Below, piece after piece: positions 14,932 to 20,431 of a stretch of DNA of 26,188 nt. The notes beneath the pieces are model-generated. The model was not told the DNA's origin, made no database searches, and was given only the letters and a program-made list of their open reading frames with translations. The position numbers and the translations under genes are program-made. The DNA is from a virus: the IMG/VR virus record IMGVR_UViG_3300035665_000211, positions 1-26,188 of that record; one strand, given 5' to 3'. Within the stretch, counting starts at the first letter, position 1. Each line of letters starts with the position of its first letter.

Positions 14932-15438
14932 ATGAGTGAAGAGATAAAGATGTTTAGTGGATTGGCCGAAGAGCCAGAACAGTATCTGTTTGGCTTTGCA
15001 GCCGAAACGGAAACATTAAGCACGACAGCATTGTCAATTGATGCAATGCACTACTCGCACAAAGTCGGCGAGATAGGTGAGTTGCAGTTTGATATATGGG
15101 CAATCAGCAATGGGCTGAATGCGTGGAGGTCAATCAATCCTCATACAAAGATAGATCGGATAGTCGCAATGAATGATGGAACATTTAGAGGATTCCACAT
15201 AAAGACCTCCACGTTTCAAAAAAACAAAAATAGGTATCAGTTTAAAGCTTCATCAGATCCAGATACATTTCCAACAGATTACTGGTTTCTAGTTGGATTA
15301 AATGGTGATCTTGGGGTTGCCTTCAAGCTAATTGTTCCATTTGATAAATTTGGACACGATCAGTCAATTACAATAAGCAATACCTACATTCAGGATTATG
15401 TTGAATACCTTAAAGTACCAAGCGAGTTTGTGATATGA
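14932..15438 (+). CDS. Putative PDDEXK-like nuclease
   Basis: 168 residues. The middle contains Glu50 (VGEIGELQFDIWAIS), Asp75 (TKIDRIVAM) and His89-Ile-Lys91 (FRGFHIKTSTF), the same layout as intron-endonuclease-like PD-(D/E)XK proteins such as the gene at 5342, but with His in place of Glu/Gln before the Lys. The first 35 residues are acidic and probably not part of the fold. The stop overlaps the primase start by 4 bases (ATGA). It may be an active nuclease or a degenerated relative. Confidence 0.5.
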   Translation: MSEEIKMFSGLAEEPEQYLFGFAAETETLSTTALSIDAMHYSHKVGEIGELQFDIWAISNGLNAWRSINPHTKIDRIVAMNDGTFRGFHIKTSTFQKNKNRYQFKASSDPDTFPTDYWFLVGLNGDLGVAFKLIVPFDKFGHDQSITISNTYIQDYVEYLKVPSEFVI

Positions 15439-16367
15439 ACGACAAACAACGGCAAGCTGAAGAGATTGTAGGCCAAGTGGATTGGCAGTCCGAGAACCAC
15501 GGGTTGTGCAAGTGTCCAGGCGAGGCTGCTCATACCAGCCACACTCGCATCCGTGACACAACGGTGTTTGTAGATGGCGCGCCGACTATATTTTGCTGGC
15601 ATACTTCCTGCACGCCGTATCGTGATGAGGCTAACCGCAAGTTGCGCCGAGCCATATCGAGCGATGTGCTTTACAAGCCAGTCAACATTATGTCGGGTGG
15701 CACAGCCGTACCGAAGTTGGTCATCAAGAAAGACCCGCACTCCGAGGTTCTGGACAGGATCAAGACGATTGCTGAATCCAACAAGCAACGATACTTGACT
15801 CACTACACTTGGGACCCAGCGGATATGTACGAGGAAAGTCCGACCAAGCTTGGCGATCCAGCGCAGGACTATCAGTTGTTCCTATCGCTGTTCAACGCTC
15901 TTGACAATATCTGGATAGGCAACGTAACGGACAGCGGGAAGCATCCACAGAACTTCCGCATCGCTTACGAGTGGAAGAAGCTGGATGAGCCAATCGGACA
16001 GTACACAACTGGAGCGAGCTACAAGCAGGGTACAGTCAGCCGATCCAACGATACGGTTGAGCATAGGGTGTTCTTGGTTGTCGAGTCGGATGTACTCAGC
16101 AAGCCAGAGATGGGCGCGGTGTTCCAATTGATGCGCGATTTATTCAGCATGAAACTACACGCTGTCGTGGATACTGGCGGAAAGAGCTTGCATGGTTGGT
16201 TTGAGATGCCACCAAAGAACGAATGGGTGGAACAATTAAAAGCTTTTCTTATTCCGTTGGGCTGCGATCCTGCAACATTCAAACCCAGTCAACCCGTTAG
16301 GATTCCTGGGGCAAAGAGAGAAGACAAAATGCAAAGCCTATTATGGTTTTGCAAAGGAGGAAAATGA
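15435..16367 (+). CDS. Archaeo-eukaryotic-type (AEP) DNA primase
   Basis: 310 residues. The N-terminus has Cys25, Cys27, Cys54, His56 and Cys59, a probable zinc-binding module. The C-terminal half carries the AEP motifs: Glu217-x-Asp219 (VFLVVESDV) for metal binding, Ser251-Leu-His253 (GGKSLHGWFE), and VRIPGAKR (288-295). This combination is typical of phage and plasmid AEP primases that start DNA synthesis. It overlaps the helicase gene downstream by 4 bases, so primase and helicase are made together as a split pair. The first motif has Glu rather than Asp. Confidence 0.7.
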   Translation: MNDKQRQAEEIVGQVDWQSENHGLCKCPGEAAHTSHTRIRDTTVFVDGAPTIFCWHTSCTPYRDEANRKLRRAISSDVLYKPVNIMSGGTAVPKLVIKKDPHSEVLDRIKTIAESNKQRYLTHYTWDPADMYEESPTKLGDPAQDYQLFLSLFNALDNIWIGNVTDSGKHPQNFRIAYEWKKLDEPIGQYTTGASYKQGTVSRSNDTVEHRVFLVVESDVLSKPEMGAVFQLMRDLFSMKLHAVVDTGGKSLHGWFEMPPKNEWVEQLKAFLIPLGCDPATFKPSQPVRIPGAKREDKMQSLLWFCKGGK

Positions 16368-17377
16368 TAGAGCCAGCAGTAGCACTAGGTATCAAACCGA
16401 AGACGGACGAGTGGCCGCCAATCAAATCTTATGCACAACTTGTTAAGGAAGACTTACCCGCACCAGAGACGTTAATTGAGGGAATGCTGCACAGAGGCGG
16501 GAAGATGTTGCTGGGTGGAGGTAGCAAGGCGTTTAAGAGTTGGAGTCTAATTGACCTAGCCCTTTCGTTACACGCTGGCGTGCCTTGGTGGGGGCAACAG
16601 TGCAAGATGTCGCGGGTGTTGTTCATTAACTTTGAGATCCAAGAGTGGTCGTTCCGCAATCGGTTAGCCGATGTTATCAAAGCCAAAGGACTAGAAGACA
16701 AAGCCGATGACTTTGATGTGTGGACGCTACGAGGCCACGCTGCCGACTTGACTCTCATCCGTCCTATGATTGAGAAGCAAATCGAAGGCAAGGGCTACCA
16801 AGCGATTATCCTTGACCCAAACTATATGCTGATGGGTGAGAGAGATGAGAACAGTGCTGGCGATATGTCGAGTCTGATGAATGAGTTTGAGTACCTAGCG
16901 ACACGCCACAATCTTTCGATCATTCTGTCACACCACTTCAGCAAGGGTAACAAGTCGGGTGCGGAGTCGATTGACCGCTTCAGTGGGTCGGGCGTGTTCG
17001 CCCGTAATCCAGATACCTTGGTCGTTCTGACTGCCCACGAGGAGGATGAGAAGACTTACACTTGTGACATCACATTGCGTAACTTTCCGCCAGTAGATAG
17101 CTTTGTCGTTCAGTGGCATTACCCGCTGTTCCAAGCCAACTTTGCACTCAATCCCGACAAGCTAAAGAAGCCAGGCGCACACAAGGCTGTTGACGATAAA
17201 AGGTTCTTAACCGAGATGGGTAGCAAGCAGTGGCAAGCGGGTGATTTATGCCGCCATATCATCGAAAAGTTGGAAGTATCCGAAAGTACCTTTTATCGCT
17301 ATCTTAAACGCCTCCATAAAGCTAACAAGATATTGTCTGACAGTGGCTTGTATATTGCCAATCAGACCACTTTCTAA
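16364..17377 (+). CDS. RepA-like hexameric replicative helicase
   Basis: 337 residues from ATG 16364, chosen over an upstream TTG because of the ATGA overlap and GGAGGAAA just before it. Walker A is LLGGGSKAFKSW (49-60) with Lys58; the usual Gly before Lys is Phe, as in some RepA/AAA_25 proteins. Walker B is AIILDPNY with Asp151. SHHFSKG (189-195) is the sensor motif typical of this family. The last 80 residues look like a winged-helix domain (CRHIIEKLEVSESTFYRYLK). It should unwind the fork ahead of the coupled primase. It is the last gene before the structured non-coding block. Confidence 0.8.
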   Translation: MIEPAVALGIKPKTDEWPPIKSYAQLVKEDLPAPETLIEGMLHRGGKMLLGGGSKAFKSWSLIDLALSLHAGVPWWGQQCKMSRVLFINFEIQEWSFRNRLADVIKAKGLEDKADDFDVWTLRGHAADLTLIRPMIEKQIEGKGYQAIILDPNYMLMGERDENSAGDMSSLMNEFEYLATRHNLSIILSHHFSKGNKSGAESIDRFSGSGVFARNPDTLVVLTAHEEDEKTYTCDITLRNFPPVDSFVVQWHYPLFQANFALNPDKLKKPGAHKAVDDKRFLTEMGSKQWQAGDLCRHIIEKLEVSESTFYRYLKRLHKANKILSDSGLYIANQTTF

Positions 17378-17416
17378 TCCACTTTCAAAACACTATCATT
17401 CCTTGAGCAGTCAGAC

Positions 17417-17434
17417 TCCTTATATATATAAGGA
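17417..17434. repeat. 18-base perfect AT-rich palindrome
   Basis: TCCT, five TA units and AGGA read the same on both strands. The core is easily melted DNA. It lies about 40 bases after the helicase stop. It could be a binding site for a dimeric protein, an unwinding element, or a hairpin in the mRNA. Confidence 0.75.
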
Positions 17435-17451
17435 ATAATTCGCGAAGGAAA

Positions 17452-17489
17452 AGTAGGAACAGGACTCCTTAGTCCGTCCTGTCCCTACT
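17452..17489. repeat. Long inverted repeat (14-base arms, one mismatch)
   Basis: Arms at 17452-17465 and 17476-17489 pair with one A/C mismatch around a 10-base loop. An alternative smaller hairpin exists inside it (GGACT, loop CCTT, AGTCC), so the RNA could switch between two folds. The stem is GC-rich near the loop. No T-run follows. Confidence 0.7.
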
Positions 17490-17512
17490 ACGCTACGCTA
17501 TTTCCGTAGCGT
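17490..17512. repeat. Second inverted repeat (8-base perfect arms)
   Basis: ACGCTACG at 17490-17497 pairs with CGTAGCGT at 17505-17512 around a 7-base loop. It abuts the preceding long hairpin with no spacer, so the two may stack in RNA or extrude as neighbouring cruciforms. Confidence 0.7.
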
Positions 17513-17531
17513 TCTCCTAAATGAACAAACA

Positions 17532-17553
17532 GGGCTGGCTGGGCTGGGCTGGG
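17532..17553 (+). other. G-quadruplex-type motif made of GGGCT repeats
   Basis: Four GGG tracts at 17532-17534, 17541-17543, 17546-17548 and 17551-17553, with loops of 6, 2 and 2 bases, fit the usual G3N1-7 rule. The motif arises from tandem GGGCT/GGCT units. On the plus strand it could fold in single-stranded DNA or in RNA just upstream of the next genes. Confidence 0.6.
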
Positions 17554-17590
17554 CTGGCTCGCACACGTTCACACCTGCCAAGGAACGAAG

Positions 17591-17620
17591 TTGGTTATTA
17601 GGTGGTGGGTGTGGTACAAT
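17591..17620 (+). promoter_or_regulatory. Weak sigma70-like promoter candidate
   Basis: TTGGTT and TACAAT (17615-17620) are 18 bases apart. The -10 box is only 6 bases before the next ATG, so a transcript from it would be leaderless or nearly so. The -35 match is poor; treat as a candidate only. Confidence 0.25.
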
Positions 17621-17626
17621 CGTGAA

Positions 17627-17770
17627 ATGAACAAGAGTAAGCCTGGTTTGTACGCCAACATTAACGCCCGCCGCAAGGCTGGCACTAGCCGTCCTAAATC
17701 TAAAAGCACCATCAGCCCCAAGGTGTGGCGCATGATGAAAGCCAAGAAGGGCGGGTTTGAACCAAGATAG
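17627..17770 (+). CDS. Small basic protein, 'KPGLYANI' type
   Basis: 47 residues from ATG 17627. It is strongly basic and starts with KPGLYANINARRKAG, followed by a Lys/Ser-rich stretch. Small proteins with the 'KPGLYxNI' start are common in environmental phages; their function is unknown to me, though nucleic-acid binding would suit the charge. It has no clear ribosome binding site, consistent with a leaderless transcript. It overlaps the next frame by 14 bases. Confidence 0.55.
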   Translation: MNKSKPGLYANINARRKAGTSRPKSKSTISPKVWRMMKAKKGGFEPR

Positions 17771-18038
17771 AGAGCAGTTGAAGGTAGCGCACAAGTTCAT
17801 TGCCCTGCTTCAACGTGAGAATGCACAGTTGCATGGCGTCCTACGTTTGCTAGGCCAGTTGGTGGACGATATGAATGCCAACTGCTCCTATGAGGTCTTT
17901 GAGGTGCAATGGAACAGCCTTACCGAGCAGGTCAAGAGGCTGTCAGGCTTCTTTGAGAGTCACCAGAAGGCACTACAATCGCTCCACGATGCTTGCCCTG
18001 AGGTTTGGGATACCGACGAGGTAGATGATGAATCCTAG
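17757..18038 (+). CDS. Small coiled-coil protein
   Basis: 93 residues, starting at TTG 17757 within the end of the previous gene; no ATG in frame gives a sensible length. GGCGGG before the TTG is a weak ribosome binding site. The protein is helical with heptad-like leucines (KVAHKFIALLQRENAQLHGVL region) and ends in an acidic tail (DTDEVDDES). No family recognised. Its stop overlaps the next start by 11 bases. Confidence 0.5.
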   Translation: MNQDREQLKVAHKFIALLQRENAQLHGVLRLLGQLVDDMNANCSYEVFEVQWNSLTEQVKRLSGFFESHQKALQSLHDACPEVWDTDEVDDES

Positions 18039-18264
18039 AGAACTGCCTTGCAACAGCCCCAGGCGTACACCTGGAGAGGCGCGTAAATTCGTAGTCCGAG
18101 CGTGTAAGGATGGGCAAAGCAAGGTTATCCGCTATGGTGACCCCAAGATGACCATCAAGAAGAGCAATCCAGAGCGCAGGCGTAGCTTTAGGGCTAGGCA
18201 TAAGTGTGACAGCAACCCTCCCAGCAAGCTAACAGCCCGTGCGTGGTCATGCAAAAACTGGTAA
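18028..18264 (+). CDS. Small basic phage protein with RRSFRARH motif
   Basis: 78 residues from ATG 18028, 6 bases after GAGG; ATG 18025 is an alternative. It is basic and includes VIRYGDPKM (about 34-42), NPERRRSFRARHKCD (about 47-61) and a C-terminal ARAWSCKNW. The pattern 'RFGD...NPxRRxSFRARHxC...ARYWSCxxW' occurs in a widespread small phage protein family of unknown role; the conserved Cys residues may bind a metal. It overlaps the previous gene out of frame. Confidence 0.65.
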   Translation: MNPRELPCNSPRRTPGEARKFVVRACKDGQSKVIRYGDPKMTIKKSNPERRRSFRARHKCDSNPPSKLTARAWSCKNW

Positions 18265-18265
18265 T

Positions 18266-18430
18266 ATGCCAAAAGTAGCCAAAAAAACACGTCAGGATGC
18301 CTCAAAATTGAGCAGAAATGCCGTTTTTAAGCGTCTTCGCGCGAAAGGTGATGCACGAGACCTTCCAGTAGTCAAATTTAGGGTTGAGGAGCTAGGAAAC
18401 CGAGCCTGCTGTTGCCGTATTGGTCGCTAG
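18266..18430 (+). CDS. Small basic protein before the convergent junction
   Basis: 54 residues from ATG 18266, just after the previous stop; a longer frame from 18239 would overlap that gene. Lys/Arg-rich (PKVAKKTRQDASK, NAVFKRLRAKGDARD) with a CCC cluster near the end. No family recognised. It ends where the GCTNCCGTTT repeats begin and faces the minus-strand cassette. Confidence 0.45.
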   Translation: MPKVAKKTRQDASKLSRNAVFKRLRAKGDARDLPVVKFRVEELGNRACCCRIGR

Positions 18431-18481
18431 GCTGCCGTTTGCAGCACCCTTATAGGGCTAACGCTCCCGCGAAAGGCTACG

Positions 18482-18652
18482 CTACCGTTTGGGTGTCTGC
18501 GCTTCCGTTTGACGCTCCCGATACTTAGCCCAACGGATACCCACCGCCTTCTGATAGTGTTCTTTAGGTCGCACCTTCTGCGGACCCTTGACGCTCCCGC
18601 CTTTACGCCCCAAGCGCGAAAGGTAGGCTTTGATAATTTCGTCTTCAGTCAT
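18482..18652 (-). CDS. Small KGG-like basic protein
   Basis: 56 residues. ATG 18652 was chosen because it overlaps the stop of the gene upstream (ATGA); two ATGs further up are less likely. After a short acidic helix (TEDEIIKAYLSRL) comes GRKGGSVKGPQKVR and then HYQKAVGIRWAKYRE, resembling small bacterial and phage 'KGG / RWAKYR' proteins that are basic and may bind nucleic acids. The last residues and stop codon are made from the GCTNCCGTTT repeat. Last gene of the minus-strand cassette. Confidence 0.65.
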   Translation of the reverse strand: MTEDEIIKAYLSRLGRKGGSVKGPQKVRPKEHYQKAVGIRWAKYRERQTEAQTPKR

Positions 18653-18855
18653 CTTAAATCCCATAATTTCATCCACTCAAAACATTCCCGCTTGGTTTTG
18701 TATATTGCATCCAATCCATTGCCAAGATGCTGAATCCACCAATGCGGGCGGTGCGGATACATCGTTCCCAACATTTCGGATGGCTTTCTGATATAACCAT
18801 ATTCAAAGCATCCTATCCTTTTTATTCTTTTGCTAATTCTTTTTTTAGTTTTCAT
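18649..18855 (-). CDS. Small basic/aromatic protein of the minus cassette
   Basis: 68 residues, ATG 18855 with a strong ribosome binding site (AAGGAG, 5 bases before). The N-terminus is highly basic (KTKKRISKRIKRIG); the rest has many aromatic residues (RPHWWIQHLGNGLDAIY, then CFEWMKLWDLR). No family recognised. It overlaps the next gene by 4 bases. The spacer upstream contains a large hairpin and one GCTGCCGTTT repeat. Confidence 0.65.
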   Translation of the reverse strand: MKTKKRISKRIKRIGCFEYGYIRKPSEMLGTMYPHRPHWWIQHLGNGLDAIYKTKRECFEWMKLWDLR

Positions 18856-18914
18856 ATTCTCCTTATAGGCTGCGCTGCCGTTTATAGGATGCCCTGGCGA
18901 GAGCCAAAATCCAT

Positions 18915-18951
18915 CCTCCGTCCACCTCCGCTACAAGGTGGATCGAGGAGG
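18915..18951 (-). terminator. Intercistronic hairpin, possible terminator or processing site
   Basis: TCCACCT (18921-18927) pairs with AGGTGGA (18936-18942), extended by CCTCC/GGAGG outside a small internal loop. It begins 2 bases after the stop of the minus-strand gene ending at 18954, and a short TTTT appears on the minus strand about 6 bases after the stem. This could end or reduce transcription, or be cut by RNase III. Confidence 0.5.
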
Positions 18952-18953
18952 GA

Positions 18954-19280
18954 CTAGCTGGCTACAAGTTCCCCTATATTTACCGATGTAGCATCCTTGA
19001 GGCTTGCCATAAACTGCATCGCCTTCCTAGCTGACTCGAACTTTAACTCCACAGACTCAACCCAAGATGAATTGAGTTTAATTGATACCCAAGCAACTTC
19101 GTTCAGAGTCTCTGGACACTCGCAAAACTCTGAAACCAAAACTGCAACCATTTCATTATAGAAACGCTTGACGATGAAGTCGCAACTTCCACCAGTTGCT
19201 ATGCATTCAAGGTTTAACTTGTCTGCATACTCTCCAACTTGTTTTCCGATGTTGTGTGACTCCCAATAGTTTTTGCTCAT
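18954..19280 (-). CDS. Unknown protein of the minus cassette
   Basis: 108 residues from ATG 19280, with AAAGAAAGGA 10 bases upstream as part of a leader shared with two other genes of the cassette. Mixed alpha/beta composition with several Cys (CIATGGSCDF, CECPE) and strand-like WVSIKLNSSWVESVELKF, then a helix (SARKAMQFMASL). No family recognised. As a gene with its own conserved leader next to a promoter-driven cassette it is a candidate early or host-takeover gene. Confidence 0.65.
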   Translation of the reverse strand: MSKNYWESHNIGKQVGEYADKLNLECIATGGSCDFIVKRFYNEMVAVLVSEFCECPETLNEVAWVSIKLNSSWVESVELKFESARKAMQFMASLKDATSVNIGELVAS

Positions 19281-19326
19281 TGTGCGTGTGTCCTTTCTTT
19301 TCTGTTTGTTAGGCCATCTCTATCGA
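19281..19326 (-). promoter_or_regulatory. Conserved leader, copy 3
   Basis: On the minus strand it reads TCGATAGA, then 38 bases ending in the AAAGAAAGGACACAC ribosome-binding segment and the ATG. It matches the leaders at 19804 and 20299 in both sequence and spacing. Confidence 0.6.
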
Positions 19327-19332
19327 GTTTGA

Positions 19333-19366
19333 CCTCTCCCACCCTCGGTTAAGAGGATGGACGAGG
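19333..19366 (-). terminator. Intercistronic hairpin
   Basis: CCACCCTC (19339-19346) pairs with GAGGATGG (19353-19360) with one wobble, and CCTC/GAGG extend the stem beyond a 2x2 internal loop. It begins 5 bases after the stop of the 27-residue gene and sits just before leader copy 3. No T-run follows, so mRNA processing or protection is as likely as termination. Confidence 0.5.
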
Positions 19367-19371
19367 GAAAA

Positions 19372-19455
19372 CTATTTCCAAACCAACTCAATCCAGCTTG
19401 CTAGGCTCAAGCCTAACAAGATCCCAAACATCAAAATGGTGTATGCCTTAATCAT
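19372..19455 (-). CDS. 27-residue membrane microprotein
   Basis: ATG 19455 is preceded by GAAAGGAGGTG, one of the best ribosome binding sites in the window, 4 bases before the start. The peptide is almost all hydrophobic from residue 4 to 25 (AYTILMFGILLGLSLASWIE), a clear single membrane helix with a Lys at each end. It overlaps the previous microgene by 8 bases. No family recognised; membrane microproteins of phages often disturb host membrane functions, but this is not shown here. Confidence 0.6.
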   Translation of the reverse strand: MIKAYTILMFGILLGLSLASWIELVWK

Positions 19456-19582
19456 TCCACACCTCCTTTCTCACTACATAATCTTGGATGCCGTGGAACT
19501 TCCTCCACATTTCGGCTCGGCTGCGTTCCATAAAACGGCAGACGAATGAGCCATTTCGTGAGTAGATGGAGAAGCATATCAC
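19448..19582 (-). CDS. 44-residue basic microprotein
   Basis: GTG 19582 overlaps the upstream stop (GTGA), with GGAGAAG 6 bases before it. The peptide has a protein-like composition: SRNGSFVCRFMERSRAEMWR, then KFHGIQDYVVRKEVWND. An ATG at residue 18 could be an alternative start. Another frame in the same stretch also fits an ATGA overlap, but its composition is less convincing. Role unknown. Confidence 0.45.
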   Translation of the reverse strand: MICFSIYSRNGSFVCRFMERSRAEMWRKFHGIQDYVVRKEVWND

Positions 19583-19803
19583 GATTGCTTCTCCATTACT
19601 CCCTCTGCCAGCAATTTGTTTTCACCAGTTCCGTGCCAAGGCACTAGCTCGACACGATATGATGTCGAATTGGTTTTCTTGTCGTGTTGCAAGGCAACCT
19701 TTACTGCTCCATTCCAGCAAGCAGAGTGGGTCACCAATTCACGATGCCCACATCGTGTTGCCATACCCTTCGCTCCTTGAATCGTTCCGTATAATGCACT
19801 CAT
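19579..19803 (-). CDS. Small phage protein, 'ATRCG' type
   Basis: 74 residues from ATG 19803, chosen over an upstream start because the conserved leader with AAAGAAAGGA ends there. It starts with ALYGTIQGAKGMATRCGHREL, split here as a turn-rich N-terminus with Cys, then SACWNGAVKVALQHD and YRVELVPWHG, suggesting a small beta protein. Similar short proteins with 'G(T/S)xxGxxxxATRCG' and 'WNGxVxV' patterns occur in phages and plasmids; function unknown to me. Confidence 0.65.
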   Translation of the reverse strand: MSALYGTIQGAKGMATRCGHRELVTHSACWNGAVKVALQHDKKTNSTSYRVELVPWHGTGENKLLAEGVMEKQS

Positions 19804-19851
19804 TGTTCTATGTGTCCTTTCTTTTTGGTTTCTTTTGTTCCAGCCTATCGG
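19804..19851 (-). promoter_or_regulatory. Conserved leader, copy 2
   Basis: On the minus strand: CCGATAGG, then 40 bases including AAAGAAAGGACACA, then the ATG. Same order and spacing as copy 1 (40 bases) and copy 3 (38 bases). Confidence 0.6.
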
Positions 19852-19852
19852 C

Positions 19853-19891
19853 CAGACCGAAACACACTCTTGCAAATGTGTTCGGGGTCTG
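19853..19891 (-). terminator. Intercistronic hairpin
   Basis: CAGACC (19853-19858) pairs with GGTCTG (19886-19891), and ACACA (19862-19866) with TGTGT (19877-19881); the stem between is imperfect with small bulges, and the loop is about 10 bases. It lies 5 bases after the stop of the first cassette gene and directly before leader copy 2. A terminator, attenuator or RNase site are all possible. Confidence 0.5.
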
Positions 19892-19896
19892 ATCGC

Positions 19897-20298
19897 CTAG
19901 TTTTTTAACACTTTGTAATTCTCCCCAAATATCTCAACTAATTCCTCGTGGTTCAATCCATAATCCTTTTCTGGATCTGCTTCGAATCTTCCGCAGTCAG
20001 ATTGAAAAGGATTAGTCACAAAGATTCCTTTATGAGTAAACCCGCAAACGTGCGTACAATGTCCGTCGAGAGAATACAAACCAAATTCGTCTGCCTCCGC
20101 ATTGTCGTAATCCTCCACATCTCCTCCTTGCTCCTCACATATTTTCCTTAACTGATCGAATGTGGCTTTATCGACTCGGACGCAGTCCCAGCCGTTCCAA
20201 GTTTGCCCAGCATAATATCCGATATAATAGATGGGATCATCATATCGGAATATAACTTTATTGTCTCCGCAATCGTCTGGTGTTTTGATTTTGTTCAT
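19897..20298 (-). CDS. First gene of the minus cassette, acidic unknown protein
   Basis: 133 residues from ATG 20298, with TAAAGGA 11 bases upstream. It is acidic, with strand-like DNKVIFRYDDPIYYIGYY, WNGWDCVRVDKATFDQL, an acidic middle (EEQGGDVEDYDNAEADE) and Cys/His (GHCTHVCGFTH). The Cys/His pairs could bind a metal. No family recognised. As the promoter-proximal gene it should be the most strongly expressed of the cassette, typical of an early host-acting protein; that role is inference. Confidence 0.65.
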   Translation of the reverse strand: MNKIKTPDDCGDNKVIFRYDDPIYYIGYYAGQTWNGWDCVRVDKATFDQLRKICEEQGGDVEDYDNAEADEFGLYSLDGHCTHVCGFTHKGIFVTNPFQSDCGRFEADPEKDYGLNHEELVEIFGENYKVLKN

Positions 20299-20346
20299 TG
20301 TGCTTGGCTTCCTTTATTTTGTTTTTATCTCGGAAGTTCCTATCGG
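20299..20346 (-). promoter_or_regulatory. Conserved leader, copy 1
   Basis: On the minus strand: CCGATAGG, then 40 bases with AAATAAAGGA, then ATG. In this copy CGATAGG can also pair with CTTATCG about 9 bases upstream, forming a hairpin near the predicted 5' end of the transcript. Confidence 0.6.
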
Positions 20347-20365
20347 ATCTCCCTCGATAAGATGC

Positions 20366-20394
20366 ATACTATATCGGCTTGTCTATTAGGTCAA
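20366..20394 (-). promoter_or_regulatory. Sigma70-like promoter for the minus cassette
   Basis: On the minus strand, TTGACC (5 of 6 matches to the -35 consensus) is followed after 15 bases by TATAGT (5 of 6), or after 17 bases by TAGTAT (4 of 6). The predicted start lies near 20355-20360, just before the leader hairpin. This is the best host-type promoter seen in the window. It lies between the divergent cassette and the terminase operon; no equally good plus-strand promoter was found there. Confidence 0.6.
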
Positions 20395-20431
20395 CACTTT
20401 TTTTCTGCCTGGAATATGGTAATTTTAGCGG

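Larger units (their letters stand above)
17378..17626. other. Structured non-coding block, origin- or switch-like
   Basis: About 250 bases without a supported gene between the helicase gene and a run of small genes. It holds, in order, an 18-base AT-rich perfect palindrome, an 8-base palindrome TTCGCGAA (17439-17446), a long hairpin, a second hairpin, and a G-rich repeat that fits a G-quadruplex. An AT-rich palindrome plus several hairpins beside helicase and primase genes is what one would expect of a replication origin; a cluster of transcription stop and mRNA-processing signals is the other main reading. No T-run follows the hairpins. Confidence 0.55.
18431..18883. repeat. Dispersed short repeats GCTNCCGTTT and ACGCTCCCG
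   Basis: GCTNCCGTTT occurs at 18431, 18481, 18501 and 18874, and ACGCTCCCG at 18461, 18512 and 18591. CCTTATAGG accompanies the first and last GCTGCCGTTT copies (18448 and 18861). The copy at 18431 forms a hairpin (GCTGC, loop CGTTT, GCAGC). Two copies lie in the 3' end of the minus-strand gene at 18482-18652 and one in the spacer before the next gene. This may be a small mobile repeat or binding sites for a phage protein. Confidence 0.5.

Noticed and set aside
17452-17512. Hairpins read as a tRNA or CRISPR-like array
   Set aside because: No cloverleaf, no conserved tRNA positions, and no regularly spaced direct repeats.
17521-17601. 26-codon frame over the GGGCT repeats
   Set aside because: Its sequence (Gly/Trp/Leu/Ala) is a by-product of the repeat and there is no ribosome binding site.
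19458-19577. Alternative minus-strand frame starting at ATG 19577 and ending in the ATGA of the membrane microgene
   Set aside because: It competes with the GTG 19582 frame; its sequence is less protein-like and it has no ribosome binding site of its own. Not fully excluded.
19566-19892. 108-codon plus-strand frame opposite the minus cassette
   Set aside because: Antisense to a gene with conserved leader and ribosome binding site; no start signal.
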